64,000 bases of DNA from Cyanodermella asteris (taxonomy: Eukaryota > Ascomycota > Lecanoromycetes > Ostropales > Stictidaceae), in the NCBI GenBank assembly GCA_900618795.1, contig UYJD01000011.1:248001-312000 (forward strand), written 5' to 3'. Made by a program: the position numbers and the translations under genes. The notes below the pieces were generated by a model that saw nothing but the letters and a program-made list of their open reading frames with translations, ran no database searches and was not told the origin of the DNA. Positions 13,482-23,662 of this stretch are shown piece by piece; positions within the stretch are counted from its first letter, which is position 1; every line of letters starts with the position of its first letter.

Positions 13482-14068
13482 GGCTTCACAGTTCAGAGAC
13501 ATTGCAATCCTGTATTATTCAAGCTTGAATTCGCTACTTGCGCTGTCCTTGATAGTTTTCATCTTGCAGAAAAGCTTCGTCCAAGAGATAAATCCCACAA
13601 GAGACGATTTGCAAAGGGCTGCTAAGAACAGTTATCGTTTCCTATCTTGCACGCTGATGTAGTGTGCTGATGGTACCGGAAGAAAGGAGACGCCACGAGC
13701 ATGCAATTCCGTAAGATTTCAAGAAACCATATGCAGCTTCTGAAATGCAAAGTGTGGAGCGGCATGTCAGATGGATCGTCTGGCGATCCCGACACGGCGG
13801 CTCAGCGATCTTGGCGGCCGACCCCAGATGACCAACTCACGCCTGGCCTCGATCATCACAAGTACACTCTCCATCACGGCCTCTCGACAACAATCGACTC
13901 CCATACCCTTCCGTTCTTTTCTGCTCTTCCCTTCGTCTTTCCTGCCCGTGACGGCAATTCTTGGGCGGCGCGCCTCCATCGACATCTACCCCTAAACCAC
14001 TCTCCTTGGCCCGTACACTCACCCAGACTCTGCTTAACGACCCGTAGCCCCGATCGCTACCAGCCACT
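13482..14068. other. Spacer: Rtc1 3' flank and phosphatase promoter
   Basis: A 587-bp spacer between two tandem plus-strand genes. The last 200 bases before the phosphatase ATG are pyrimidine-rich, as is common just upstream of fungal start codons. No gene is seen. Confidence 0.6.
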
Positions 14069-15868
14069 ATGGCGCGCTCAGAACGACCGCTGCTCGCCGA
14101 CGACGGCAGCAGCACCGACGAACGACAAGACCAAGAGGAGGAGACGCTCCTGACCGGCGAGCGGAAACCGTCACGGCCAAAGTACGGATGGGCCTTTTGG
14201 CGCGAAATCGGCGCCTTCGTCTGGGCCTTTGCCGCCACCGTGGCGGTTATCGTGCTCGCGGTCCTCTACCAGCACTCGCAGACATCCGCCTCGCAACCGG
14301 AGGGGCCCTCGAAGCCCGTCAAGCCGGAGGGGAAACGGAACCTCGTCTTCATGGTGTCGGATGGCATGGGCCCGGCCAGTCTGAGTCTCACGCGGAGCTT
14401 TCGGCAGTATACGACGGGGTTGCCGATTGACGATGTTTTGGTGCTGGATCGGCATTTGATCGGGCAGAGCAGGACGCGGAGCTCGAGTAGTTTGGTCACG
14501 GATTCGGCGGCGGGGGCGACGGCGTTTAGTTGTGGGATGAAGAACTATAATGGAGCGATTTCGATCTTGCCGGATCACAGTCCTTGTGGGACGGTCTTGG
14601 AGGCGGCGAAGAAGGCTGGGTATACTACGGGGCTGGTGGTGACGACGAGGATTACGGATGCCACGCCTGCGACGTTTGCGGCTCATGTTAATATGAGGTC
14701 GGAAGAGGACAGCATTTCGAGGCAGATGATCGGGGAGCATCCTCTGGGTCACGTTGTGGATCTAATGCTTGGAGGTGGCCGATGTCACTTTTTGCCGAAC
14801 TCGACGGATGGCAGCTGCAGGGCGGACGATTACGATGTTGTCGCGAGTGCAAAGGATAAGGGTTACAGCTACATCTCGACGCGAAAGGAGTTTGATGGTC
14901 TGGATGGCGGCAACGGCGTCAAGCTTCCATTCCTTGGTCTCTTCGCTCGCACAGACATCCCGTATGAGCTTGACCGCCGCAACATGAACGATGTATATCC
15001 TTCGCTCGACGAGATGGCCAAGACCGCCTTGACCGCTCTATCAGCAGCGACCAAAGACACCGACCAGGGGTTCTTCCTCATGATCGAAGGCAGCCGCATC
15101 GACCATGCTGGCCACGGCAATGACCCAGCAGCACAGGTCCATGAAGTCCTTGCCTACGACAAAGCCTTCACCTCCGTCCTCGACTTCCTCGACAAAGACA
15201 GCACCGATGGCGTCCTAGTCGCGACCTCCGATCACGATACCGGCGGACTGAGCCTCGCGAGGCAACTCCACGATTCCTACCCCGAATACCTCTGGTATCC
15301 CGGCGTGCTCGCCAACGCATCACACAGCGGCGAATTTCTCGCAGGACAACTACAAGAATACCTCAAGAACGGCATCCACAGCAACGAGGACATTGAAAAG
15401 TTCATTCGCCAACAAGTCAGCGACGGCTTGGGCGTCAAAGACGTCTCCGACGACGAAGTCAACACGCTCGTGGCACAGAAGGACAACGGTCTGCGCTCCG
15501 CGTACACGTTCGCCGACATCATCTCGCGCCGCGCGCAGACCGGATGGTCCACGCACGGGCACTCGGCCGTGGACGTGAACATATACTCTTCCGATCCGAA
15601 ACTCGCTGCGCCCTTGGTGGGGAACCACGAGAACACCGAAGTGGGCGAATTCTTGGCGAGCTTCCTCGACTTGGACGTTGGGGAGATTACCAAGAAGTTG
15701 AACAGTGAGGAGGTCAGGGATTTCGGGTACGAGGGAAGTGATGGAAAGAAGGCTTCATGGTTGGGGAAGCCGGTGGAAAAGGAGGATGAGAGTTTGAGGA
15801 GTTACAATCATTATGAGGGCGATTTCAAGAAGAGGGGTTTGGAGGATTGTGGTTGTGGTATGCATTAG
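14069..15868 (+). CDS. pho8: Vacuolar alkaline phosphatase (Pho8 type)
   Basis: Single-exon gene of 599 residues starting at ATG 14069. A short cytosolic N-tail precedes one transmembrane helix (about 47-67), the type II topology known for Pho8. The catalytic core follows: metal ligand in VFMVSDGMG (Asp97), nucleophile motif VTDSAAGATAFSCG (Ser146), then MIEGSRIDHAGHGND, ATSDHDTGG and THGHSAVDV, which supply the remaining zinc and magnesium ligands. All key residues of the alkaline phosphatase family are visible. The enzyme hydrolyses phosphomonoesters in the vacuole lumen. The C-terminus ends in a short Gly/Cys motif, and there is no GPI signal. Its 3' end faces the sucrose-type transporter across a 2.3-kb spacer. 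Confidence 0.95.
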   Translation: MARSERPLLADDGSSTDERQDQEEETLLTGERKPSRPKYGWAFWREIGAFVWAFAATVAVIVLAVLYQHSQTSASQPEGPSKPVKPEGKRNLVFMVSDGMGPASLSLTRSFRQYTTGLPIDDVLVLDRHLIGQSRTRSSSSLVTDSAAGATAFSCGMKNYNGAISILPDHSPCGTVLEAAKKAGYTTGLVVTTRITDATPATFAAHVNMRSEEDSISRQMIGEHPLGHVVDLMLGGGRCHFLPNSTDGSCRADDYDVVASAKDKGYSYISTRKEFDGLDGGNGVKLPFLGLFARTDIPYELDRRNMNDVYPSLDEMAKTALTALSAATKDTDQGFFLMIEGSRIDHAGHGNDPAAQVHEVLAYDKAFTSVLDFLDKDSTDGVLVATSDHDTGGLSLARQLHDSYPEYLWYPGVLANASHSGEFLAGQLQEYLKNGIHSNEDIEKFIRQQVSDGLGVKDVSDDEVNTLVAQKDNGLRSAYTFADIISRRAQTGWSTHGHSAVDVNIYSSDPKLAAPLVGNHENTEVGEFLASFLDLDVGEITKKLNSEEVRDFGYEGSDGKKASWLGKPVEKEDESLRSYNHYEGDFKKRGLEDCGCGMH

Positions 15869-16090
15869 AGGGACTTGATCTGGTTCGAGCGAGACAAAGG
15901 TGATTGCCAGCTTGTATTATAGCTAGATCTCTGGTGCAAAGAACATGGAACAGCAATCTGGGCTATTTTCTTTGAGAGGTGGAGAAGCCAATGGCGTTGA
16001 ACTAGCGCTTGAACATCCTCCACAAGGCGGGAGGAAAGAGGCCGCTGCAGGTGTCCTGTGCAGCTGCGCATCTTGACCACCTCGAAGGAC

Positions 16091-16218
16091 CCAAATACGC
16101 ACCTCCAGTACCTCAGCAAACATCTCAGCAAATACCCAAGTGTCCTCGGAAGCCCCCCAGCCCAGTACGCAGCTAAGTACACAACCGAGTCTCTAGGCAA
16201 GCACCAAGCTCAGATTCG
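16091..16218. repeat. Degenerate 12-bp tandem array, copy 1
   Basis: The sequence falls into 12-base units such as CCAGTACCTCAG, CAAACATCTCAG, CAAATACCCAAG, CCCAGTACGCAG and CTAAGTACACAA. About nine or ten units are recognisable, with one shorter unit in the middle. The loose consensus is CNAGTACCCAG. A related array lies about 1 kb downstream in the same orientation. Confidence 0.65.
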
Positions 16219-16389
16219 ACACGAACGCATTCTCTCAAAGTTCAGGCTCACATTGCATTTCCTATTATTGTAACAGCGCAATAGGCTAAATAAAGATTCC
16301 ACGCTTTGTGCAACACCCGTGCCAGAATTCAAGGGGCCAAATTTGTGAGATTCCACACGCTCTGAGCAGCGATGGATGGTCGCAGATAT

Positions 16390-16441
16390 TTCCTGATAGG
16401 CCAAAAGAAAAAAAGAAAAAAAAGAAGAAAAAAAAAGAATG
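16390..16441 (+). repeat. Purine tract (A/G)
   Basis: About 50 bases consisting almost only of A with scattered G. Confidence 0.8.
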
Positions 16442-16559
16442 AGAGACAGGCAAAGTACACACGGTCTCAAAAGCAAGCCACACACGCCCACCCCCTGTAC
16501 ATTCTTCTCTTTCCTTTTAAAACAAATCCCCTCCTCGATTGGACACCACGTTTCGCCTC

Positions 16560-16583
16560 GTCCCCGTCCCCGTCCCCGTCCCT
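16560..16583 (+). repeat. CCCCGT hexamer repeat
   Basis: Four consecutive copies of a CCCCGT unit. Confidence 0.85.
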
Positions 16584-16636
16584 AATGAGCCACGACGACC
16601 CTCACGACTTCGCACCCACAACCCAACCCGACCCCC

Positions 16637-16653
16637 GGGGGGGGGGGGGGGGG
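16637..16653 (+). repeat. 17-base G homopolymer
   Basis: Five C bases are followed directly by seventeen G bases. Length is likely to vary between strains and to be error-prone in sequencing. Confidence 0.9.
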
Positions 16654-16863
16654 CGGACCGCCGCACCCTCCTCGACCGGATCACCTGGCGCGGGGTGAAA
16701 GTCGCGCCAACAATATGGACGGCAAATAGGACGGTCAGGGGCGACGTTGTTGAAGAGTACGCCGAAGCTTGCTGCGGCCGTGGTTTCGATGGATGCGATC
16801 CGATCAGGTTGATGAGCTTGGTGAAGCGGTTGAGGGCGTGTTTTGTGAGAGAAGAAAAATGGG

Positions 16864-16885
16864 GTGAGTGAGTGAGTGAGTGAGT
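16864..16885 (+). repeat. GTGA tetranucleotide repeat
   Basis: Five tandem copies of GTGA/GAGT. Confidence 0.9.
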
Positions 16886-17070
16886 TGGACGGCGTCTGAG
16901 GGCTCGGGGCGGACTGCTGGGGCGCGGAGTGGAGTGGGGAAGAGGAGGGTAAGAGGGGATGGTTGCTGATGGGGGGATGTGATGTGATGGGAGGGGCTGC
17001 TGGGATATGTGCTGGGAAGGGACAAGGCAAGGCTGCGGGAAAGGACTCGTCGTCGGTGTCCTTTTAGATT

Positions 17071-17190
17071 TGTAGCTAAATACCCAGCCAAGTATCTAGC
17101 CAAGCTACCATCCCAGTACCCAGACAGGGATCCAGCTGAGTTCCCAGCTAACAGAATATCTTATCAAATAACCAGCCAGATCGGCCATTA
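17071..17190. repeat. Degenerate 12-bp tandem array, copy 2
   Basis: Units in register every 12 bases include AAATACCCAGCC, AAGTATCTAGCC, AAGCTACCATCC, CAGTACCCAGAC, AGGGATCCAGCT and GAGTTCCCAGCT. The unit resembles copy 1 at 16.1 kb. The array fades at both ends. Confidence 0.7.
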
Positions 17191-18208
17191 AGTGCCCAGA
17201 TCCAGCAGCCGGCTATGTAACTTAAAATCATCCGCCCAAGAAACAGTGAGCAATAGAAAATTCTCAAGATCAGCAAGGAGAGCAAGACAACTTATGCTCG
17301 TGGCTCATTTGCGAATCCGTAATGCTATACTGACCCTCACTGTGCGGGCGGGCGCTCACGGGGCTCCTCTCGTTCACGACATTATCTTTCCCGTCAATCC
17401 CCATTTCGAGATCACGGGCCTTTAAGCAGCCTCCAACTTCGGTTGACTCCATTTTGTCGTTCTTGTTTCGGGAACCGGACGTCTTTGACAACAGCGATTG
17501 CAATGCATTTTCGTCAGTAGCGGCCGTCTGAGATTTCTGCACCGAGAGGCGACTGGGATTGTTTCTGAAATGATCAAAATTGGGAACAAACGGAAGCCTC
17601 GGAAACGGAGACTTGAAAACTGACGGGGAGAATATATGAAGAATAAGAGGCTGGAATGAGAGAGAGGACATGTGAGGGGGAAGAAGGGGAGAATCATGCG
17701 AGGACGCGGACAGAACGTGCCTGATAATGTCGAAATGAATGAATGGTTGGAGAGGGGCGACTTTCGAAAGCCTGATTGGCAGGAGTGAGTGAGTGAGGTG
17801 TTTGTGAACTAAGGCTCCGGATTGAAGGTGAGAAGTCGAGCCTACCAGTTTCTATACAACGCAGAACCAGCGCCGAATGCACCATGTCTAACCATAGGCG
17901 GATGAACCATCAGCATAGAATGCATATTGCAACACAACCTGCCTGAATTTGTGCAAGGCCTCCGAACGCTGTCTCCGGCGCCGAGCGTCTGACCCCGGAG
18001 CAAGTCAGAGGAATAGGAGATGCAGATGTTGCTCAAGGGGTACAGCAGACTAGCAGTGGGTATATTTGTGAACTCGGCGTAGTCGGAGGTTAGCTCACGT
18101 GTGCAACCATGGATCGTGAATTCATGAATAGCTGATTTCCACGGCTCATCCTTATGGCAATGGTCGGACCCAGCGGGGGTCCAGATGTTCCGACATCCAA
18201 ACAGTAAA

Positions 18209-19894
18209 TCACAGTAAATGCCTGCAAACCGCTGCAGCACCCAGAGCTGCCAGCGCTGACCATCTCAAAACATTTCCAATCGAGTCTTGTACTCCTAGCA
18301 CCTCAAACAATTTGAACAGAGCCGCACATTCCATGGCTGCAATGACCTGTGGTCCAGCAACCGCAACGTTATGCAATCCGAATATGGCACCGGCGCCTGC
18401 TATTTGCTGACTGGTGCCCCGATCCCATCCAGTTTCGCGGTCTTCCCTCGCGGTAGCCTCGCTACGGCTTACTTCGGCTGATATCAGAGCGAACGGGACC
18501 CATTGGGTTACCGCCCAACTGAAGCCAAGGCAAGCCATAAGCGCAGTGCCAGCAGCGACACTGTTGACGAAGAAGGTAAGCATCATGATCATTGCAAAGA
18601 CCAAGTGGCTCGCAAACCACAGACGTTGCGGCGTGATAGACCGAAATTGGCTGGTCAAGAACGGCAGCACAAACGTGAACATCAATGACATCAGTGCAAA
18701 CAGGAACGAAGCGAAAGAGCCTGTCTGTGCGGCAAGCTCATCAGGACTGCTGCCCATGGAAGGTGGGTAATGCGTTCTGACCATGATCTTTGCGCCAGCC
18801 GTCTCGACTGCTTGTTGCATAGATTTGTGGTGAAGCTCGCCAGTTGGGTTTGTCGCGTTGGTCATCGACCCGGTCGTAGAGACGACTGTGCTGTTTAGAG
18901 AGCCGACGTAAAGACTGGAGTAGTACAGGAACGGGAAAAATGCCATCCAGGACCAGAATTGAACTTTGAAGACCGTCCAAGTTGTGCGCGGTATCAGCTT
19001 ATAAGTACGGTAAAGGCTTAGCCAGATTTCTTTAACCGACACCTTTTCGTCTGGCTCGCCACTGTCATGGCTGTCGAGACCGGGATCTGCAGCGAAGCTG
19101 ATCGGTATCGTCACCAAAAGCACCACGACCTCGATGATGCTCAAGGCTTTGAATTGAGTTTTGCCGAGAAACGGGATGATGCGCGGCAGGTCCATGCTGC
19201 CTAACCAAAAGGCAAACACTGCACCGAAGCAATTCCAACGACTGAGCCATGCATTTGCTTCATCCTGCTGATGTGGAAGCACGTTGTCGACAACGAATGC
19301 TCGAACACCGGTCTGCACCGGCTGTATTGCGACGTTGAGCAGGTACACCCAGAGCATTGCAACGACAACGAGCAAAGCGCTTCCATGCCCTTCTTGACCA
19401 ATTGCCGATTCCAGACGGGCTTTGGATACGCCAACGACGAGACCGAGGAACTCGAATCCCTCTCTTACATTTGCCAAGCAAAGTATCAGAATGGCAACTC
19501 CCACTGCGCCGCACAGGATAAAGGGCTTGCGTCGTCCTGCTTTCTCGAAGATGCTCCCTGGCCTTGGTCTGTATCTATCGCTCCAAACACCAACAACCGG
19601 TTGAATTAAAACACCTCCAAGAGGTCCAGCCATCCAAACCAGAGATGTCAGGGCCGGGGAGAAGCCCAGAGAGCGGAGATAAGGTGTGCCGTGCGCCATC
19701 AGAATGGACCAGAAGATCTGTACGCCGAGAATCGAGCTCGTGAAGGCGGCCAAGCGAAGCGAAGATGTCCTTGTGAGCTCATCTTCTGCTTTCTCCATGA
19801 GGATGAACGCGGCGCTGGGAGAGTCTGGGGAGATGATGGAGTGGGAGGAGGCTTGCCTGGAGTGGCGGCCTCCTGGCAACGGGCCGGTAGGCAT
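18209..19894 (-). CDS. Sucrose/alpha-glucoside H+ symporter-like transporter (GPH type)
   Basis: From ATG 19894 the product is 561 residues. The open frame continues 84 bases further upstream without another ATG, so a small upstream exon cannot be excluded. About twelve hydrophobic helices are visible. Family landmarks are GPLGGVLIQPVVGVWSDR in helix 2 and loop 2-3, followed by AGRRKPFILCG, and the long central loop with an acidic segment. The C-terminal half contains LGFSWAVTQWVPFALI and FGLHNVAVAGPQ, matching plant SUT and fungal sucrose or maltose carriers of the GPH superfamily. Known relatives import sucrose, maltose or related glycosides with protons at the plasma membrane; the exact sugar is not deducible. 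The gene is convergent with the phosphatase. Confidence 0.85.
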   Translation of the reverse strand: MPTGPLPGGRHSRQASSHSIISPDSPSAAFILMEKAEDELTRTSSLRLAAFTSSILGVQIFWSILMAHGTPYLRSLGFSPALTSLVWMAGPLGGVLIQPVVGVWSDRYRPRPGSIFEKAGRRKPFILCGAVGVAILILCLANVREGFEFLGLVVGVSKARLESAIGQEGHGSALLVVVAMLWVYLLNVAIQPVQTGVRAFVVDNVLPHQQDEANAWLSRWNCFGAVFAFWLGSMDLPRIIPFLGKTQFKALSIIEVVVLLVTIPISFAADPGLDSHDSGEPDEKVSVKEIWLSLYRTYKLIPRTTWTVFKVQFWSWMAFFPFLYYSSLYVGSLNSTVVSTTGSMTNATNPTGELHHKSMQQAVETAGAKIMVRTHYPPSMGSSPDELAAQTGSFASFLFALMSLMFTFVLPFLTSQFRSITPQRLWFASHLVFAMIMMLTFFVNSVAAGTALMACLGFSWAVTQWVPFALISAEVSRSEATAREDRETGWDRGTSQQIAGAGAIFGLHNVAVAGPQVIAAMECAALFKLFEVLGVQDSIGNVLRWSALAALGAAAVCRHLL

Positions 19895-21374
19895 AGCTGG
19901 TGAATCGTTTTCGCTCGAATGTAAAGAGTCCACTACAACCAAGCGATGGACCGAGCTGCTCGCACTTGGTGGAGGCAACGAGGCTGTGCCTCGTCAACAG
20001 ACCCAGAACACGCCCAATTTCACGTTCTATCTCTCGCACTGGAACTGCGCAGCCATTCAACCGTTCACAGCAAGTGACTCATGGACGTCGCGGACTGCCA
20101 GCGACAATGGTCATTGCTCAGGGCATGTGTAGGACGAGTGGTAAAGAGCGCACGCTTGTGCAACATCAGCAGGCTGACCGCCCACGCCGCCCACTCCGGC
20201 GTTGCAGTCGCTGAAGAGCGCCCTTGAGCGGAGGACGATGCAGGTGCGGGCATTTGGGACGATCTTGACTCTATTCGGCATGGCGCATAACGATAAGGAT
20301 ACCCACGCTCGCCACTCCGAAAGCTGCTGTTTTTCACTTCACACGTAAAAGTTGAGCTGTTCAGCCAGAGTCCAAGAGGTCAAGAACTTGGGAGAATATC
20401 TTCACGGAGGGAACTATATAACAATAATAGCAAATCAAATCTGAATTTTCGAGTGTTCGAACCTGCCCAGTGGTCTGATGATTACCTACTACTCAAGGTA
20501 TTTGTGGTCGGGTAACAGACATACGGCGTTCTTCAACACAGTTGGTTCGCGTGTCAACATCAAAGAGTATTCTAACAGCGTGGCTGCTCACTGAGTACAA
20601 TCCCAAACCGAGAATGAGCAATTTTCAATAGTAGTGCATCTCCGGACATGAAGCCCCCCAAAACGGCAGCGGCCGGGGTGCGGAAGATTATTATTCCGCG
20701 CTCCTCCAACGACGCCAACTCTCACTTCATCCACGCTCCTTCGAGACAAACACCGCGGCCTGGACATTATGTGGTTGTTCCGTTAGCCACTATCGTTGTC
20801 AGCCTGGAAGTATCGACCATGCTCAGGAATCAAGCTTGCAGCTGCTTGCCCCAAGAACGCGTGGGTTGCTGCCCGGTACGGCCCGCTGCTAGCCTTGCAA
20901 GCTAGATAGATGCTTGCTCAGTACCATCACAGCTAGCACGTACCACAACGATACTGTCACTGTTGTGACAATAATACTGCCGTTGGCTCCCAATCATGTA
21001 TGCTAATATTGGAAGATTTCTACCCCTGACACAAGCATCGCCGTTACGATCTTACCGACCAGAGCCATCCGACGGCACGGCACAACTGCTTGGACCTGGT
21101 GGAACACACAAACAAATAACCTTGTGGTTGTTCTTGCCCACAAACAATGGCGGATGCTATTTCAGGTCATGGATTGCTTCAAGGTTTGCGGCCATGAGGG
21201 TGCCCGGGTCTGGCCGTGGCAAATAGCCTCCAGAGGAATCGCATCATGAATGTCAAGAATCCAACGGTGAGCTGCAGGCATCTTAATCCCTTCAACTTCT
21301 TCCATAGTCGACCAGTCAAGCCGATCCTGCTTTCGAGCACTCATACAACACACTGAATAGTCAAAATAGCGAAC
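19895..21374. other. Spacer upstream of the transporter
   Basis: A 1.5-kb region between the transporter (minus) and the small Cys-rich gene (plus). It should hold both promoters. No coding signal is convincing. A stretch near 20450-20510 is AT-rich. Confidence 0.55.
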
Positions 21375-21647
21375 ATGTGCTTCTACGAGCTCATTACTTA
21401 CGAATGTGGGTGTAGGCCACACGCGCGGTACATCCAAGGCTGTCCATCATCGCGTCAACAGTTGATGCGGATTTATCATGAGCCGGCAAGGTCAGACGTT
21501 CTGCCGTTCGAATGGGCGGATCGGTGTGCAAAGGTCACAAAGAACAACATCATCCTGCGCAACAACTATCCGGAATGTAGAAATTGCTCAAATCGAAAAG
21601 CGCAGGCAGCCTTCCAGCCTCGGCCAAAATTTGCGAGCAGAGCATGA
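21375..21647 (+). CDS. Small Cys-rich fungal protein of unknown function
   Basis: Open frame of 90 residues starting at ATG 21375 and opening MCFYELITYECGC. Cys residues are at 2, 11, 13, 23, 51, 68 and 71, with a CxC pair and a final CxxC pair. There is no signal peptide. From general knowledge of fungal proteomes, many short proteins begin with MC(x)YE and a CG(C/D/H) pair; they are annotated only as hypothetical and may bind metal through the paired cysteines (inference). The minus-strand frame 21162-21437 overlaps it and shows no comparable pattern. Confidence 0.5.
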   Translation: MCFYELITYECGCRPHARYIQGCPSSRQQLMRIYHEPARSDVLPFEWADRCAKVTKNNIILRNNYPECRNCSNRKAQAAFQPRPKFASRA

Positions 21648-23662
21648 TTCTACTTGGGTGGCAGTGCGAGGGACCGGACACAGTGTGGCTGCTGTGAGTA
21701 TGAGCTCCATCGCGATATCCCGTGGCTGATCGATTAGACAGATCCCAGAGATCGGGATTACAGTATTCTCAAGATGAAGTTGAAGCAGCGCGGTCATGGT
21801 ATCCACACACGTCGATGAGCGACATGAGGCAGGACTGAAGGTCGACTGCTGATTGGCTGAAGTGTTGTCTCATTGCGCACGCAGCGATGAGGCGCAAAGC
21901 TTGATTTTGCTGGTGACTTGTCATTGACTTGACATGGAGATAACCTCGGTCTTTGGCCTCAGCCGCGTCGAGGAACCCTGCATGGCTTTTGAGTGTGCAC
22001 TGTTGCCTTGCGCGTTCTGTCTTTGCTCATTACTGTATCCACGTTATTCTTATAGCACCTGACCTCCGCCCCAAAGGCTGCATCTTCACAGATAGCTTCG
22101 TCTCACGTTATTTAATTAGCTGTTCTCTTGGGTTGGGCTTGATTCGTTGTTTTTGACTGTCAACAGTGTGCCAGTCGAGTGGCAGTCACACCCGGCAAGC
22201 CAAAACTTTTTGGGATGAATGCCATATCTATCGAACTCCAATCACTCGATTGCGAAACGCACCTTCCTCTGTTGAACGAATCTCTCTGATTGCCATCACT
22301 GGTTTCTGCCAATGTCGGAATGGTGGAGCATTTGGAGACAACCTTGTGCCGAGTGATAGTGGAAAGCTTCTAGGTAAGGCCCCTCGTTCGTCTTGCCGAC
22401 AGATGCCATCCCACCACGTGATGCCGCGAGGTTCATCTGAATAGAGAGAATTTTTGGAGCACATCACATGATCATTCTGAGCTATTGCGCCAAACTCATC
22501 AATCTAAGGAAGCCGGGACCCAAACACTGTTGACGGTGACGCCTCCACCAAGCTTGCTCCTCAAGAACAACACTGTCTGGTTTGTCTTCGCCCCACCTTC
22601 AACCCTTGGCAAATGCCCCAAACACAGTCAGACGCCACTCAACGACAAGAGCTTACGATATTTGGATTGGTCAAAGGGCGAATACTCCGCCAGTGCCACT
22701 CCCAAAAACTATCAGCCCTTTCACTGATCCTTCTACACAAACGATCAACTTTCTTAACCACCCTGACACGAACATGCCACCTCCGCATCTATTGAGCCCC
22801 GCCGTTGCCAGAAGTCTCGTCGACTGAGCCTCGCAAATAGTCCTTGCGGGGTTCAGATCCTGGTCCATCATCATTTGACCAACGCATACAAGAACTAAGC
22901 AGAGCTGGCTCACGTGACTTCGATGCCTGATATGATTGAAGGGCCTCTTGTCTTCTGCGACAAGGAGACACATCTAATATGCGCTGCTAACACGCGTCAT
23001 TCGCTCGCTTTCTCATGTTCGATTTGCCTGAACCTTATTATAATATCAAGACAGGACTCACATTCCTTCCAGGTTGAAAGCACCAAGCATCCACAATAAC
23101 GGCGCTCTCGCCTTGTGACAGCTCCGTAACCGCAATCTCCGCACACGCTTACGGCCTGACGGACCCTGCTTCTTCGATATTACTCAAACAGATTCCCAAT
23201 CTTACCGGAGTGGAGCAAATAGCACACGACGGTCCTTACCTACATTCCTTTCCGATTCTGCGCTTCAGTGCTGCGAACGCAGTGGTCGATTCTCATTCAG
23301 ACAGTCCTTACTGAAAAGCGCGTATACACCATCCAGATGTGCCTTCACACTCTTCGATTCTTCCACGATGCCTGCCCCCACCAGTCTGTGGTGCCGCCCG
23401 CTGGTCCGGGCTACATACCACCGGTCAAGTGTGCGCCAGTGTGGCAGGCACTGGAATGGTACCACTCGCAGCCTTCACGAGCCCCTGAAATGTATCCACC
23501 ACCCTTTCCCGGCCGTGCCGACCGGTATGGGGCACGGAAGCCTGCAGGGGCAACGTTCGCTGTGCGTTCAGACCCGGAAAGTGCGATGCTTGCAATCGTG
23601 GAGATTATCTCGAGGCGTTGGCACGGCGTCTGTGCGATCTGATACACGTGGCCACTGGAGAA
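21648..23662. other. 2-kb spacer, possible upstream exon near 23.3-23.6 kb
   Basis: Mostly non-coding. The right end has two open frames that could be exons of the next gene. One begins at ATG 23338 (MCLHTLRFFHDACPHQ) and runs to 23642. The other is in the frame of the downstream protein, open from 23489, and contains GKCDACNRGDYLEALARR just before the listed start. I could not choose a splice site. Confidence 0.45.

Larger units (their letters stand above)
15869..18208. other. Convergent spacer rich in repeats
   Basis: A 2.3-kb spacer between the 3' ends of the phosphatase (plus) and the transporter (minus). It contains no convincing gene. It holds two arrays of a degenerate 12-bp repeat, a purine tract, a CCCCGT hexamer run, a 17-base G run and a GAGT tetramer run, each listed separately. 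Open frames here are simple-sequence artefacts. Confidence 0.6.

Noticed and set aside
20440-20520. tRNA gene on the minus strand, suggested by GGTTCGAAC
   Set aside because: The B-box lacks the final CC, there is no A-box and no acceptor stem.
22830-22870. tRNA gene suggested by GGTTCAGATCC
   Set aside because: The T-loop lacks the conserved A, and neither an A-box nor an acceptor stem is present.
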